Source: Cryobacterium psychrophilum (GTDB taxonomy: Bacteria > Actinomycetota > Actinomycetes > Actinomycetales > Microbacteriaceae). From it: a DNA stretch of 64,000 bases. Made by a program: the position numbers and the translations under genes. Position 1 is the first letter of the stretch. Every line of letters starts with the position of its first letter. The stretch is from contig NZ_SODI01000002.1 of assembly GCF_004365915.1 (NCBI RefSeq), positions 47,859-111,858 of the forward strand, given 5' to 3'. The notes below the pieces were generated by a model. That model was given only the letters and a program-made list of their open reading frames with translations. It ran no database searches and had not been told where the DNA came from. This document shows, one piece after another, positions 44,201 to 52,385 of this stretch.

Positions 44201-44258
44201 CATCAGGGAATCGGCCGAACCCGGCGGCCTGCTCATCACTTAGAAAATCAACCGCCAT
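41244..44258 (-). CDS. tnpA: Tn3-family transposase TnpA
   Basis: A 1004-residue transposase of normal length. The N-terminus (FLSDEQAAGFGRFPDEVSRE) and the DUF4158 part (RRRRGMHNRLGFAVQLATVR, then LGIADASAFKLYAQRGQTGY) bind the terminal repeats. The DDE_Tnp_Tn3 part carries the catalytic Asp in VATDTASYSDQIFGLF, preceded by the ILDGLLDL segment, and the glutamate region in REGQEDQLGALGLVLNAVIL with NTRYLDAAL. The frame is intact although the transposon has lost one end. ATG at 44258, 26 bases inside the terminal repeat. Confidence 0.92.
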   Translation of the reverse strand: MAVDFLSDEQAAGFGRFPDEVSREDLERSCWLDDADLLVARRRRGMHNRLGFAVQLATVRVVGRFLTDPLVVPWPVVESLAGQLGIADASAFKLYAQRGQTGYEHAAEISAVYGYVDLADPVMYEELRLFLSARAWSSSEGPVRLFERAALWLRERKVLLPGVSTLTRLVAEVRAGENDRLYSVLIDAAGPALIQELEALLRVEDGSRLTAWERLRTGPSRVSVPELLRQLDRLTRLQALGAGTIDVETVPAGRMNALARYGLAGKASALQGLSGQRRGATLLCAVRALTSEVADDLCDALDAIVTERVVRKAARESTAARLKSLPRLSKASLQLAQAAKTLVEVLGNTEYSSAGAASVLAEQVSFPELRAAIDVVTELVNPDGSEGDTAAEMMRRFTTVRSFLPALASAKLFGATAGGDPTSAALGALPDVLDGRKTDPSQVDLSVLSPAWQRLIEAAGEIDRRAYTVAVMDAVHKALRRRDIFVVGGRRWGDPRARLLTDPAWQETKNETLTSLQLSEEPAAHLEGVRHSLDARYRAAADQLANNTAVRIDDAGKVHLSPLEAKTIPESLTQLRGLVSAMLPQVDLPDVLLEVHSWTGFLSEFSHVSEASARMDQLAVSVAAILVAEACNVGLTPVVKDGHPALTRGRLAHVDQHYVRADTLRAANSQLVQAQSALGLAQRWGTGLLASVDGMRFVVPVATVNAGANPRYFGHGRGLTWLNYLNDQVAGLGAVVVPGTVRDSLHILDGLLDLDVGQRPEMVATDTASYSDQIFGLFTLLGYRFSPRLAGLPDQRFWRIGTTADYGQLNAVAGRNRINLDLITANWPDMLRLAGSLTAGTVRASEILRVTQGGGAPTLLGKALAEYGRIAKTEHLLDFIDVDEGYRQQIHTQLTLQESRHALARLVFHGRRGQIRQSYREGQEDQLGALGLVLNAVILWNTRYLDAALTELRGRGASVADEDVRRLSPLVSEHINMLGRYTFTADSTGTQLRPFPNVEEDRET

Positions 44259-44284
44259 GCCACCAATTCAACAGTCACCAGCCT

Positions 44285-44322
44285 CTTAGCGTGAATTCCC
44301 GTGCCGATCCTCCTCAGACCCC
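44285..44322. repeat. 38-bp Tn3 terminal inverted repeat
   Basis: Minus strand from 44322: GGGGTCTGAGGAGGATCGGC, then ACGGGAATTC, then ACGCTAAG; 38 bases, starting GGGG and ending TAAG as in the family. It marks the boundary to the MFS/ArsR region. From 44323 to 44520 no supported gene is seen. Confidence 0.8.
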
Positions 44323-44520
44323 GGGAGCGGCCGTTGGCGATGACGATCTGGTGGGTCGTGATGATGCGGGCTTTCGTGAGATCGGTGATGGTGAGAGACC
44401 TGCTCGGTGGGACAGGGCTTCAAGATAGCCATCCGGTATGAACTCGCGACAAAGTGCCGCTTTGGGTGGTCCAGGTCGAGGGCTCATGGAGACAAACGTA
44501 GCATTAGTACGTATTCGATC

Positions 44521-44571
44521 GTACAAGTTCGACTTTTATCGCAGTATGCTAAGTTCGATAAAACTCGTACT
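44521..44571 (+). promoter_or_regulatory. ArsR-type operator pair before the MFS exporter gene
   Basis: AGTTCGATAAAACTCGTACT (44552-44571) differs at one position from the perfect palindrome at 46217-46236. A second, inverted copy (minus strand CGATAAAAGTCGAACTTG) lies at about 44524-44541. Both sit 18-65 bases before the MFS start codon, where a repressor would block transcription. Confidence 0.7.
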
Positions 44572-44588
44572 ACGGATCTGAGGCCCTC

Positions 44589-45818
44589 ATGAGCATCATC
44601 CAGAAAGAATCACCTGCTCCCGCGCGCGCAGGCAACCGGCCGCACCTGCAGATGCTGTTGTCCGCATCCCTCGTCACCGCGGTCTTTGCGCTGTCGAATT
44701 CACCGACGCCCCTTTACGTGCGGTGGCAGGCTCAGCTCGGATTCTCAGACGGTATCCTGACGCTGATCTTCGCCGCGTACATTGCCGGATTGCTGTTGAC
44801 CCTGCTGGTAGCTGGCCAACTGGCCGATCGGTTCGGACGCAAACCGGTCATCATCCCCGGCCTCGCCCTAGCGATTGTGGCGTCCGTGCTGTTCGCTGTC
44901 GCCGACTCCGTCACGATCCTGGTCATTGCGCGGTTTCTGACTGGGATTTCGGTCGGCGTCATCGTCTCTGCCGGAATCGCCGCTGTGGTCGACGTGGGTG
45001 GGTCCACGCGCAGGCGTCAGGCATCGCTGGCCGCCTCGGTGGCCATGGTGCTCGGCGCCGGTCTCGGTCCGCTGCTCGGCGGGCTGTTTGCGCAGGTTCT
45101 GGCTGCACCGATCGTGCCGCTCTTTCTGACCGAGCTGGTCATTTTGGCTGCCGCCCTTGGTGTGGCCATTGTGCTGCCCCTCAAGCAGCACCACGTGCGA
45201 GCCAGCGAAGCGGCCCCGGGGCGGCGCACCTGGCGGCTCCCGGGGGTTCCGCGCGAATACCGGATGCATGTGGCCCTCGGCATCGCCGTGTTCGCCCCGG
45301 GAATCACCGCAACGTCGTTCGTCCTCTCGCTCGGTCCCTCGCTGCTGTCAACGTTGCTGCACCTCACGAGCCCGCTGATTGCTGGGGGCATGGCCTGTGC
45401 CATGTTCCTGGCCGCGACCGGTGTTCAGTTTGCCGTCGGTCGACTGCAGGTGCGCACAATCTTCATCCTGGGCAGCGTCGCCACTATCGCCTCGATGTTT
45501 TCACTGGCCGTGGCCGTGAACGCCTCACTGTCGGGGTTTCTGATCGCTGCCGCGTTGCTGGCGGGCGCCGGGCAGGGGCTCGGCCAACTCGGCGGACTCA
45601 CCCTGATCGGCGCGCACGTTCCAGGACATTTGCGGGCCGAGGCGAACTCCGTGCTCAACATCGGCGGGTACATTCCGGCCGGGGTGATCCCGGTCGCGAC
45701 CGGCTTTCTCGTGGATGCCATCGGTCTCGCCCGCGGGGCATCCGTTTTCGCGATCGTTCTGGTCGCGGCCGGTGCGACCGCTCTGGTCTTCGTCCACCGC
45801 CGGCTCGAGCGCGACTAA
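44589..45818 (+). CDS. MFS transporter, probable efflux pump
   Basis: A 409-residue major-facilitator protein with twelve predicted helices. The MFS signature between helices 2 and 3 reads GQLADRFGRKPVII (near residues 77-90), helix 1 contains NSPTPLYVRWQ, and the helix 5 motif C-like stretch GAGLGPLLGGLFA suggests a drug-proton antiporter. The upstream operators shared with the ArsR-type regulator and the oxidoreductase suggest induction by a reactive compound such as a quinone or electrophile. The substrate is inferred. Confidence 0.85.
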   Translation: MSIIQKESPAPARAGNRPHLQMLLSASLVTAVFALSNSPTPLYVRWQAQLGFSDGILTLIFAAYIAGLLLTLLVAGQLADRFGRKPVIIPGLALAIVASVLFAVADSVTILVIARFLTGISVGVIVSAGIAAVVDVGGSTRRRQASLAASVAMVLGAGLGPLLGGLFAQVLAAPIVPLFLTELVILAAALGVAIVLPLKQHHVRASEAAPGRRTWRLPGVPREYRMHVALGIAVFAPGITATSFVLSLGPSLLSTLLHLTSPLIAGGMACAMFLAATGVQFAVGRLQVRTIFILGSVATIASMFSLAVAVNASLSGFLIAAALLAGAGQGLGQLGGLTLIGAHVPGHLRAEANSVLNIGGYIPAGVIPVATGFLVDAIGLARGASVFAIVLVAAGATALVFVHRRLERD

Positions 45819-45830
45819 CGTGCGAGTGGT

Positions 45831-46199
45831 TCAGAGAGTCCAGGTGGCCACGAGCTCGAGCAGACCGGGAAACCGGGCGTTGAGATCGTCGGTGCGAACG
45901 CGGCTGCGACGCTCGAGCCCGTATTGGCGCTGGCGAATGAGTCCAGCGGCGCGCAGCGCCTTGAAGTGGTGGGTGAGCGAGGACTTGGGCCGATCGAAAC
46001 CAAACCAACCACAGGCGTGATCAAAGGACTCAGACTCCAGCAGTAGACGCTGAATGATCGTCAATCGAAGCGGTTCGGCGAGGGCGCCAAAGACAGACTC
46101 CAACCGGATCGACGCGGCCGCCGGCTCGGGGAGGGGCTCGGGCAGAAAATCGGGCTCGCGGAAGGCATCTGCAGGGAATGTGGGTGACACAAGTGACAT
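45831..46199 (-). CDS. ArsR-family transcriptional repressor
   Basis: A 122-residue winged-helix protein: SVFGALAEPLRLTIIQRLLL (helix 1-2), FGFDRPKSSLTHHFKALRAA (recognition helix with the SSLTHHF.AL pattern of ArsR) and LERRSRVRTDDLNARFPGLL (wing and C-terminal helix). No arsenic-type CxC metal site is present; one cysteine lies in SFDHACGWFGFDRP and could sense electrophiles. It is divergent from the oxidoreductase gene, with the perfect operator between them, and convergent with the MFS gene. Confidence 0.85.
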   Translation of the reverse strand: MSLVSPTFPADAFREPDFLPEPLPEPAAASIRLESVFGALAEPLRLTIIQRLLLESESFDHACGWFGFDRPKSSLTHHFKALRAAGLIRQRQYGLERRSRVRTDDLNARFPGLLELVATWTL

Positions 46200-46216
46200 G
46201 GCCGCAGTTTACCATC

Positions 46217-46236
46217 AGTTCGATAAAACTCGAACT
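46217..46236. promoter_or_regulatory. palindromic operator between arsR and oxidoreductase genes
   Basis: AGTTCGATAAAACTCGAACT is palindromic in its 7-base arms (AGTTCGA / TCGAACT) around TAAAAC. It lies 18 bases before the repressor ATG on one side and 29 bases before the oxidoreductase ATG on the other, and recurs before the MFS gene. Confidence 0.75.
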
Positions 46237-46264
46237 ATCAGTTGATCTAATGAGAGGATTCTCG

Positions 46265-46852
46265 ATGCGCGTTCTCGTCATTGTGGCTCACCCTAACCTC
46301 GCAACGTCCCGGATCAACGCGGCCTGGACCGCGGTACTGCGCAAACAGGCCGCGGTCACGGTGCACTTGCTCTACGACGCCTACCCCGATGGCCGTATCG
46401 ACGTGGCACGGGAACAGCGTTTACTGCTCGAGCACGATCGCATCATTTTGCAGTTTCCATTTCAGTGGTATAACTGCCCGCCGCTGCTCAAACAGTGGCT
46501 TGACGACGTGCTCGAGCGTGGCTGGGCGTATGGCCCCGGCGGCACGGCACTGGCGCACAAAGAACTCGGCATCGCCGTGTCGACCTGGTCCGCCGAGGCC
46601 GACTATCAGTCGCTTGGCCCGTATGGCCGCACGATGGACGAACTGACCAGCCCGTTCGAAGTGACTGCCCGGCGCCTCGGCATGGCTTACCTGCCGGGGT
46701 TCTTTCTCAACGGGGTCGGCCATGTCACCGCCGAGAACCTCGCGGGAAATTGCGCACGGTACCTAGAACACGTTGCGTCGAGATTGTTTGGGTCCGATTT
46801 GGCCCGCGTCGAGGTCGGGGCTGCCGCGCGAGTCGATGCGGCTCGGATGTAG
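46265..46852 (+). CDS. NAD(P)H-dependent flavodoxin-fold oxidoreductase (MdaB/KefF-like)
   Basis: A 195-residue flavodoxin-like quinone reductase. It opens with MRVLVIVAHPNLATSRINAA (FMN phosphate loop AHPNLATSRIN). IILQFPFQWYNCPPLLKQWL is the typical substrate-pocket and flavin segment, followed by DDVLERGWAYGPGG. GAGAGGA six bases before the ATG at 46265 fixes the start; an ATG at 46250 has none. It would reduce quinones or other electrophiles by two electrons, and the shared operator links it to the exporter. Confidence 0.88.
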   Translation: MRVLVIVAHPNLATSRINAAWTAVLRKQAAVTVHLLYDAYPDGRIDVAREQRLLLEHDRIILQFPFQWYNCPPLLKQWLDDVLERGWAYGPGGTALAHKELGIAVSTWSAEADYQSLGPYGRTMDELTSPFEVTARRLGMAYLPGFFLNGVGHVTAENLAGNCARYLEHVASRLFGSDLARVEVGAAARVDAARM

Positions 46853-47007
46853 CGCTTCTACCGGAGTGTGCTCGAGGGCTCTGGCCCCCTCCCCTGGCAG
46901 CCTCGTTCGTGTCGCAAGAAATCTTAGAAATTCAGGTTGTCTGGCCTCCGGATTTTGGTCCACTGCCCATTGCTGGAACAGCGGCTGATCGACCATCAGG
47001 TCTCAGT

Positions 47008-47418
47008 TCAGGTAACTCTCATATCGGAAAATAGCCCTTCCGGTGGAGCCATGTAGGGCAACGGTTCACCAGGCTTGTTCGAGTCCTCAGATTTGGCGAA
47101 GGGGCCTTCTGTGCTGAGCAGGATGGGCATGTGGTGGTCGGCGTGTTCGATCCACCAGGTGCTTGACCCGGTGGCTCCGTCGAGTCTGAGGTGTTCCCAC
47201 GCACGCCATAAGGCGTCAATACGGGCGAGGGCTTCCGGGTTCTGCCACCACGTCGCCGACCACCGGAAACTGGCGTTGCCGGGTCCGACACGGCGCGAGT
47301 ACATGTGCCGCAACCGGTCGCGCACGAACTCGTCGGACGAGCCGTAGAACAGCTGCGGTGTCTCGGTTTCTTCCGTTTCCTCGTTGTCCTCTTCGCGTAG
47401 GTCGTCGAATTCGGTCAC
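47008..47418 (-). CDS. DUF4913 family protein of the conjugation cluster
   Basis: A 136-residue protein with the DUF4913 pattern: QLFYGSSDEFVRDRLRHMYS, then FRWSATWWQNPEALARIDAL, then WWIEHADHHMPILLSTEGPF and YMAPPEGLF. The GTG at 47418 overlaps the coupling-protein stop (GTGA), which decides the start; the upstream open frame is out. The N-terminal 20 residues are acidic. The family is found beside TraG-like genes in actinobacterial conjugative elements; its biochemical role is unknown. Confidence 0.75.
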   Translation of the reverse strand: MTEFDDLREEDNEETEETETPQLFYGSSDEFVRDRLRHMYSRRVGPGNASFRWSATWWQNPEALARIDALWRAWEHLRLDGATGSSTWWIEHADHHMPILLSTEGPFAKSEDSNKPGEPLPYMAPPEGLFSDMRVT

Positions 47419-49241
47419 AGCTGGTCCTTCGTTCGTGGTGCGGCGTTCAGCCACGGTTGGGCTCCGCCCATTGGTGAGGTTTCGGCCGGGGCACTCGGTA
47501 CGGGCCTCAAGGCCGGCGTGCTGGCCGGGTCGTGGGCTGCGATGGACGCGCGTACTGCGTCGGCGTGGGGGCCTCGCATCCACGGAATGGTTTCGATGAG
47601 GGTGGCGGGGGCTCCGGAGGCGAATACGACGGCGCGGCCGCGGGGTAGCGCGCCGAGGTCGGCGACGTCCAGGGTGCGCTCGCGTTGCACTTGGTGAGAG
47701 GTGGACCGGTTGCCCCGACCCACGCTGGTGGAGGTGGTGTGTTTGTCGTAGTCGCCGACCATCTGGGACAGCTCGTTCAGGAACTCGGGTTCTTTGACAC
47801 CGCCGCCGTACACGGCGATGTTGGACGCGGACCAGAGTTTGCGCATCCCGTCGCGGCCCCAGACTTCAACGCCCTGTGACCAGGATTGCAGGATGGTCAT
47901 GAGCACGATTCCTCGTGATCCGTAGTGCGAGTAGAGGTCGGGGAGGCCGTGCCAGCGGCACACGTTCGCGGCTTCGTCGAGAACACCCAACAGTGGAACG
48001 GCCAGGCGCCCGCCGGGCTGCGTGGTGGCGAGGTCTTCGGCCGCTTCGACGGTCGCCGCTGTAAGTGCGGTGACCAGGGGCCCGGCGGTTCCCTTGCCTT
48101 CTTTGGAGAGGCTGTAGAGGGTGTCGGTGCTGCGCACGAACGCGTGTGGATCGAACTGAGGGCGGGGATCCATGTGGGCGTTGCCGCCGAGGGGCGTCAC
48201 CCACTGTCCGATGGCGCGTACTTTCAAGCAGGATGCCATCTGTGCGGCTGTGCCGTAGACGCTGTCGCGGCGGCGTGGTTCGCCGTTGACTTGGCCGTCG
48301 ACGGCGTCGGCCATCTGGTCGTAGCCGTGCGCGCGCAGAATGTCGACGGGAGCCTCATCGCCGGGCGTGGTCGTCCAGGTGAAGACCTTCGTGATCGGCA
48401 GTCCGGCGACCGCGGCGGCCAGGAGGAAGCCGGCCAAGAGGTCTTGGCCGGCGTTGTCGAAATACGGGTCGGCGCGAGCGTCGCCGGCGCGAGAGCCGGT
48501 GGCGAAGTGTTCGGCGAGCTTGGCGGCCTTCACATCGTCGGTGACGTAACTCAAGGGGTTCCACCACCAGGTGGGTTCTTCCAGGGCGATGCGTTGCGGG
48601 TCGAAAGCCCACACGCGGCCGCCATTGGCAGCGCGCACGTCGCGTGTGGCGTCGAGGACGTCACGCTTGTTCGAGGTGGTGAGGACGGCGCCCGGGGCAG
48701 AGAGAATGGCTGGGATGGCCCGGCTGGTGCTCTTTCCGGTGCGGGGTCCCCAGATGTCGACGTGCATATCTTCGGGGGAACCGTAGAGCTTCTGGCGGCC
48801 GGCGACGGTGATCCCGATCGGGACGCCGAGCCAGTTGGTCACGCCGAGGCGTTGGGCGGTTGCCTTGGCCCCGGTGACGGACAGGGCGCGGAGGTCCCGG
48901 CCCTTGCCCATGTGTATGGCAGCGCCGTCGACGTTGCTGCGGCGGCGCCTGGCCCGCGCTACCGCTACGGCCACGAGGACGCCCGACAGGACCACGATGG
49001 CGAGTGTGGCTACGAGGATCCACGTCGCGGATTCCGGCCAGATCACGGTCCCTTTCAGTACGCCGAAGAAGAGCCCGAAGGAGTCTCCGGTCAGGTCAGG
49101 GTTTACTTCGTCCAGATGTGAGCCCCATGTCACGGCCAGCCACACCGTGCCGAGCGCCACAGCGACGAGCGCGACGGTGACGATGAGCAGGACGGTCTGC
49201 CCGTCGAGGCTGTTCTGGTTGCGTCTGTTCGATGCACTCAC
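47415..49241 (-). CDS. VirD4/TraG-like type IV coupling protein
   Basis: A 608-residue coupling ATPase. Two N-terminal membrane helices (TVLLIVTVALVAVALGTVWL and TWILVATLAIVVLSGVLVAV). Walker A is DIWGPRTGKSTSRAIPAIL near residues 162-180, with the ensuing APGAVLTTSNKRDVLDATRD. Walker B is VPLLGVLDEAANVCRWHGLP. A TTSTSVGRGNRSTSHQV stretch precedes the C-terminal part. It brings relaxase-bound DNA to the secretion channel. It overlaps its neighbours by four bases on both sides. Confidence 0.88.
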   Translation of the reverse strand: MSASNRRNQNSLDGQTVLLIVTVALVAVALGTVWLAVTWGSHLDEVNPDLTGDSFGLFFGVLKGTVIWPESATWILVATLAIVVLSGVLVAVAVARARRRRSNVDGAAIHMGKGRDLRALSVTGAKATAQRLGVTNWLGVPIGITVAGRQKLYGSPEDMHVDIWGPRTGKSTSRAIPAILSAPGAVLTTSNKRDVLDATRDVRAANGGRVWAFDPQRIALEEPTWWWNPLSYVTDDVKAAKLAEHFATGSRAGDARADPYFDNAGQDLLAGFLLAAAVAGLPITKVFTWTTTPGDEAPVDILRAHGYDQMADAVDGQVNGEPRRRDSVYGTAAQMASCLKVRAIGQWVTPLGGNAHMDPRPQFDPHAFVRSTDTLYSLSKEGKGTAGPLVTALTAATVEAAEDLATTQPGGRLAVPLLGVLDEAANVCRWHGLPDLYSHYGSRGIVLMTILQSWSQGVEVWGRDGMRKLWSASNIAVYGGGVKEPEFLNELSQMVGDYDKHTTSTSVGRGNRSTSHQVQRERTLDVADLGALPRGRAVVFASGAPATLIETIPWMRGPHADAVRASIAAHDPASTPALRPVPSAPAETSPMGGAQPWLNAAPRTKDQL

Positions 49242-50866
49242 GCTGCACCCTCCACGTCGACATCGTCGAGACCATTGAGCGGGGTTACCGTGTCCGAATC
49301 TGGGGAGGCATCGGCTTGGTGCCAGAGTTTGTTGGTGTCGTTGATGGGTCGTTCCGATTCAATCAGCTCGACCTTGACGGGGATGCCCGGGTGGCCGCCG
49401 ACTTTGATGAGGAATTTGCCGCGGCCGGGAGGCTCTGCCTCATGCCCCGCACCGGTGTCCCAGGCGCCGGGGTCTTGCCAGGAGGTGAGGAGGTCTTGTT
49501 CGGCGCGGGAGAGGGGGACGGCGCTGGTGAGCATGGGCATTTCGGCCGCCGGGAGGCCGCCGGCGATGACCATTCCGCTGCGTTCGACGAAGCCGCGCGC
49601 TTTCATGCGTTCTGATTCGGTGGGGAGGGCGAGGAGGTCGCTCATGGTGTGGGAAATCATGGCGAGTCCGACGCCGCGTTGCCGGTTCAGGCGGGTGAGG
49701 GCGTCGACGCGGTCGACCATGCCGCGTCCGGCGCGGAGGGCCCGCCAGAGTTCGTCGAGGACGACGAGGTAGTGCCGGCGTGGCTCGAGCCCGGCGTCGG
49801 CGAGGGCGTTGTTGATGTTGACCATGCCAAAGCCCGCCGACCAGCACGCGAGCAGGATCGCGGCTTGCATGTCGGTGTCGGAGTCGTCGATGGAGGACAC
49901 GTCATAGACCACGGGGCGGTCGCGCATCATCGGCACGTCGGTGGGGTGGGCGAACGTCTCGCCCAGGCGACCGCCGGAGGTGAGGCTGATCAAGGATGCT
50001 TCCAAGTTCTCGGTGATCTGCTTGTAGCGGGTGTCGTCGCCCCGGTCGAGGGCTACCGCGCGGACTTCGTCGGGTGCTTCCTGGATGATGCGCAGCAGGT
50101 CGCCGAGGACGGGGACACCCTCGCTGCGTTCGTCGAGGACGGTCAGGGCCCGGTCGATGATGGATTCTTCCCGGTCGGTGGGTGGTTCCTTGCGGAGGAT
50201 GGTGAGGAGGGCTGCGACCATCGTGTGGCGGCGTCCGTGAGCGTCAGCGAGAACGTGCTGGCGTTCCTTTTCTTTGCCGGCGAGGCGGAGCCGTTCGGCG
50301 GCGGCGGTGGCTTCTCCGGGGTCGAGGATGTTCAGGTGGCCGCGGCCACGGCCGAGGGTGATGACTTGTCCGCCGAGGGCACGGATCATGTCGACATAGT
50401 CGGGCTTGAGGTCCCCGAGGATCAGGGGTAGATTCCCCATCCCGGCGCCGCCGGCCGCCATGCGCCGGATCAGCGTGGATTTTCCTAGGCCCGGCAGGCC
50501 GAGCACGAACACCGACGGGTTGGAGATGAGTCCGGCGTCCTGGAACCACGAAATGGGGTCCGCGCAGACGGTGGCGCCGGTGAACAGCTGCAATCCGAGG
50601 GGGACACCGATCATCGGGGTTCCCGTCCCGACGGAGAACGGGTGCAACCCGCACACCTGAACGGTGGTGCCACGCCATTCATCGGCGGGCTGGATGACGC
50701 TCGCCTCGCCGCGACTACGACCCAACCAGCCCCGAGGCCCCGGACGGCGGACCGCCGGGCGGCCGCCGGTTCGTTCCTGCTCTGGACGTTTCTTCCCTGC
50801 CGGCTTGGGCAGCTCGCGGCGCTGCGCTTTGGCGGCACGATTCTGGCCGGGATCGAGGGCGGGCAT
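49238..50866 (-). CDS. VirB4/TraC-like conjugation ATPase
   Basis: A 542-residue ATPase with Walker A GLPGLGKSTLIRRMA near residues 127-141, LILGDLKPDYVDMIRALGGQ and VITLGRGRG after it, and Walker B YLVVLDELWRALRAG. The C-terminal QRGVGLAMISHTMSDL sensor is typical of VirB4. The N-terminal membrane-associated half of VirB4 is absent; the SCO6880 protein encoded just upstream probably supplies it. TAATG overlap with that gene. Confidence 0.85.
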   Translation of the reverse strand: MPALDPGQNRAAKAQRRELPKPAGKKRPEQERTGGRPAVRRPGPRGWLGRSRGEASVIQPADEWRGTTVQVCGLHPFSVGTGTPMIGVPLGLQLFTGATVCADPISWFQDAGLISNPSVFVLGLPGLGKSTLIRRMAAGGAGMGNLPLILGDLKPDYVDMIRALGGQVITLGRGRGHLNILDPGEATAAAERLRLAGKEKERQHVLADAHGRRHTMVAALLTILRKEPPTDREESIIDRALTVLDERSEGVPVLGDLLRIIQEAPDEVRAVALDRGDDTRYKQITENLEASLISLTSGGRLGETFAHPTDVPMMRDRPVVYDVSSIDDSDTDMQAAILLACWSAGFGMVNINNALADAGLEPRRHYLVVLDELWRALRAGRGMVDRVDALTRLNRQRGVGLAMISHTMSDLLALPTESERMKARGFVERSGMVIAGGLPAAEMPMLTSAVPLSRAEQDLLTSWQDPGAWDTGAGHEAEPPGRGKFLIKVGGHPGIPVKVELIESERPINDTNKLWHQADASPDSDTVTPLNGLDDVDVEGAA

Positions 50867-52371
50867 TACAGCTGCTCCCGAACTTCAGCCGGAACGCGCA
50901 GGTGCTTGGGCAGTACCAGGCCCAGCGGGAGCGCCGCCGCGAACGCGGAGTCCTGGGACCCGTGGACAATCCGTAGGCGCAACCGGGCCGTCGCGGAGAG
51001 GTTGTCGATGGCGGCGGTGGCGTCGGCTTCATGGTCGGCGTCGATGACCGTGGCGGTGACCAGCATGCCGAAGTTCACCAGGCCCGCGCCGGAGGCTTCT
51101 TCCTGGGCGGTGGCGAACGCGGCCCGGGTGGCGGTCATGTTGCGTGCCGTGGGCTTGTCGGAGGCGGACAGGTTGAAACTTGCCGCGCGGACGTCGGCTT
51201 CGACGATCGCGGCCGCTTTCGCCGCGTCAATCGGCCGATATAGCAAGGTGATGCGCTTGCGGGCAATGTCCGGGTGGGGGGCGAGCAGGCGTGCCAACAC
51301 GTTCGAGGGGATATTGCCGCGCGGGGCACCACTCATCATCCACGTCACGGAGACGGCCGAGTCGTGGCGGTAGCTGTCCCAGTTCCCCTGGTGCGCGGTC
51401 GGGCCGACCTCCGGCCAATACAGTTCCGGCGGTTCGCCTGCCGCGTTCGCTTCGTCGATGAGGCGTGCGGCAGCCGGGTCGTAGGCAACACGGATCACCT
51501 CGCACAACTCTTGCGCGCTCAGGGGGCGTGTGGCCCCGGCGCCGGTCGCGGACAGGCTCTGGGTCAGGCCCGGCAGACGCGCCGCCAATTCCCGGCCCAT
51601 CTCGTCCGGGGTGCGCTTCTTCCCGCCCGGGCGGGCGGCGGCGTTGAACGTGATGGCGACGTAGGCCTTGATCGTTGCGGACCCGGCCGGGTATTGCGCG
51701 ATGATTTCGTGCAACAGGTTCTTGGCAAATTCGGGGGCGTCCGGGTCGATGCGGCTGGTGACTTCGCGGCGCAGCCGCGTGCCCGTGTCCGGCGCTGTTT
51801 CAATCGTCACCGATACCGCGGTGATGCCGGGCTCATCGCCCAGGCCGGCCAGCCACATGCCCCACTCTGCGACCCACGCGTCGACTTGTTCCCGGTCGAC
51901 GAGCGCCGCGCCGTCGGGTTCTGTGGCGATGACGACGGTGTAGTCGGATGTGTAGGGGATCTGCAAGAGCGCAAAGGGGCGGTTGTAGCTGTCGCGCCAT
52001 TCGGTGAGGCGTGAGGCGGCGGCGAGGCCGGGCAATTGAGCGGTTCCCCACTCGGCACGGCCGAGCGGCCCCGACCGGTAAATGTGTGTGCCCTTCGCTT
52101 TCGTGCTCATCCATCCCAGCCGGGTGGCGCCGCGCAGGAGAACGCTCTGGCCGTGCTTGTCTTTGACGGCGACCGCCAGGAGGAACACGCCGAATACGGC
52201 AGCGGTCACGATGCCGTTGAGAATGTTCGAGGTCATGGTGATGATGACGCTGAATCCGGCACCGACGAATAAGACGGCGGTTCCGATGGCGCTGAGGCCG
52301 AGGAGGCCGGCTGTTTTGGGTTTGGTCCAGTTCCCGTAGCTGCGCGGGACGCTCTCTGTTGTTGTGGTCAT
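50866..52371 (-). CDS. SCO6880 family conjugation protein
   Basis: A 501-residue protein with two membrane helices near residues 22-68 (AGLLGLSAIGTAVLFVGAGF, then GIVTAAVFGVFLLAVAVKDK). A globular part follows with the SCO6880 pattern (RSGPLGRAEWGTAQLPGLAA, PYTSDYTVVIATEPDGAALV, SVSVTWMMSGAPRGNIPSNV). The family stands in for PrgI plus the N-terminal half of VirB4 in actinobacterial secretion channels. The stop shares one base with the VirB4-like start, so the two are probably made in equal amounts. Confidence 0.85.
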   Translation of the reverse strand: MTTTTESVPRSYGNWTKPKTAGLLGLSAIGTAVLFVGAGFSVIITMTSNILNGIVTAAVFGVFLLAVAVKDKHGQSVLLRGATRLGWMSTKAKGTHIYRSGPLGRAEWGTAQLPGLAAASRLTEWRDSYNRPFALLQIPYTSDYTVVIATEPDGAALVDREQVDAWVAEWGMWLAGLGDEPGITAVSVTIETAPDTGTRLRREVTSRIDPDAPEFAKNLLHEIIAQYPAGSATIKAYVAITFNAAARPGGKKRTPDEMGRELAARLPGLTQSLSATGAGATRPLSAQELCEVIRVAYDPAAARLIDEANAAGEPPELYWPEVGPTAHQGNWDSYRHDSAVSVTWMMSGAPRGNIPSNVLARLLAPHPDIARKRITLLYRPIDAAKAAAIVEADVRAASFNLSASDKPTARNMTATRAAFATAQEEASGAGLVNFGMLVTATVIDADHEADATAAIDNLSATARLRLRIVHGSQDSAFAAALPLGLVLPKHLRVPAEVREQL

Positions 52372-52385
52372 GAGAAACCTCCTAC

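Larger units (their letters stand above)
41234..44322 (-). mobile_element. Tn3-family transposon, left end lost
   Basis: The right boundary is a 38-bp terminal repeat at 44285-44322; read inward it starts GGGGTCTGAGGAGGATCGGC and ends ACGCTAAG, the Tn3-family format. The transposase gene fills the element. The matching left repeat is absent; the sequence runs directly into the IS1182 fragment at about 41234. No resolvase or cargo gene is present in what remains. Confidence 0.75.

Noticed and set aside
47925..49121. 398-residue open frame on the plus strand
   Set aside because: It is antisense to the coupling protein gene and has a Gly/Val/Glu-rich composition typical of such shadows.
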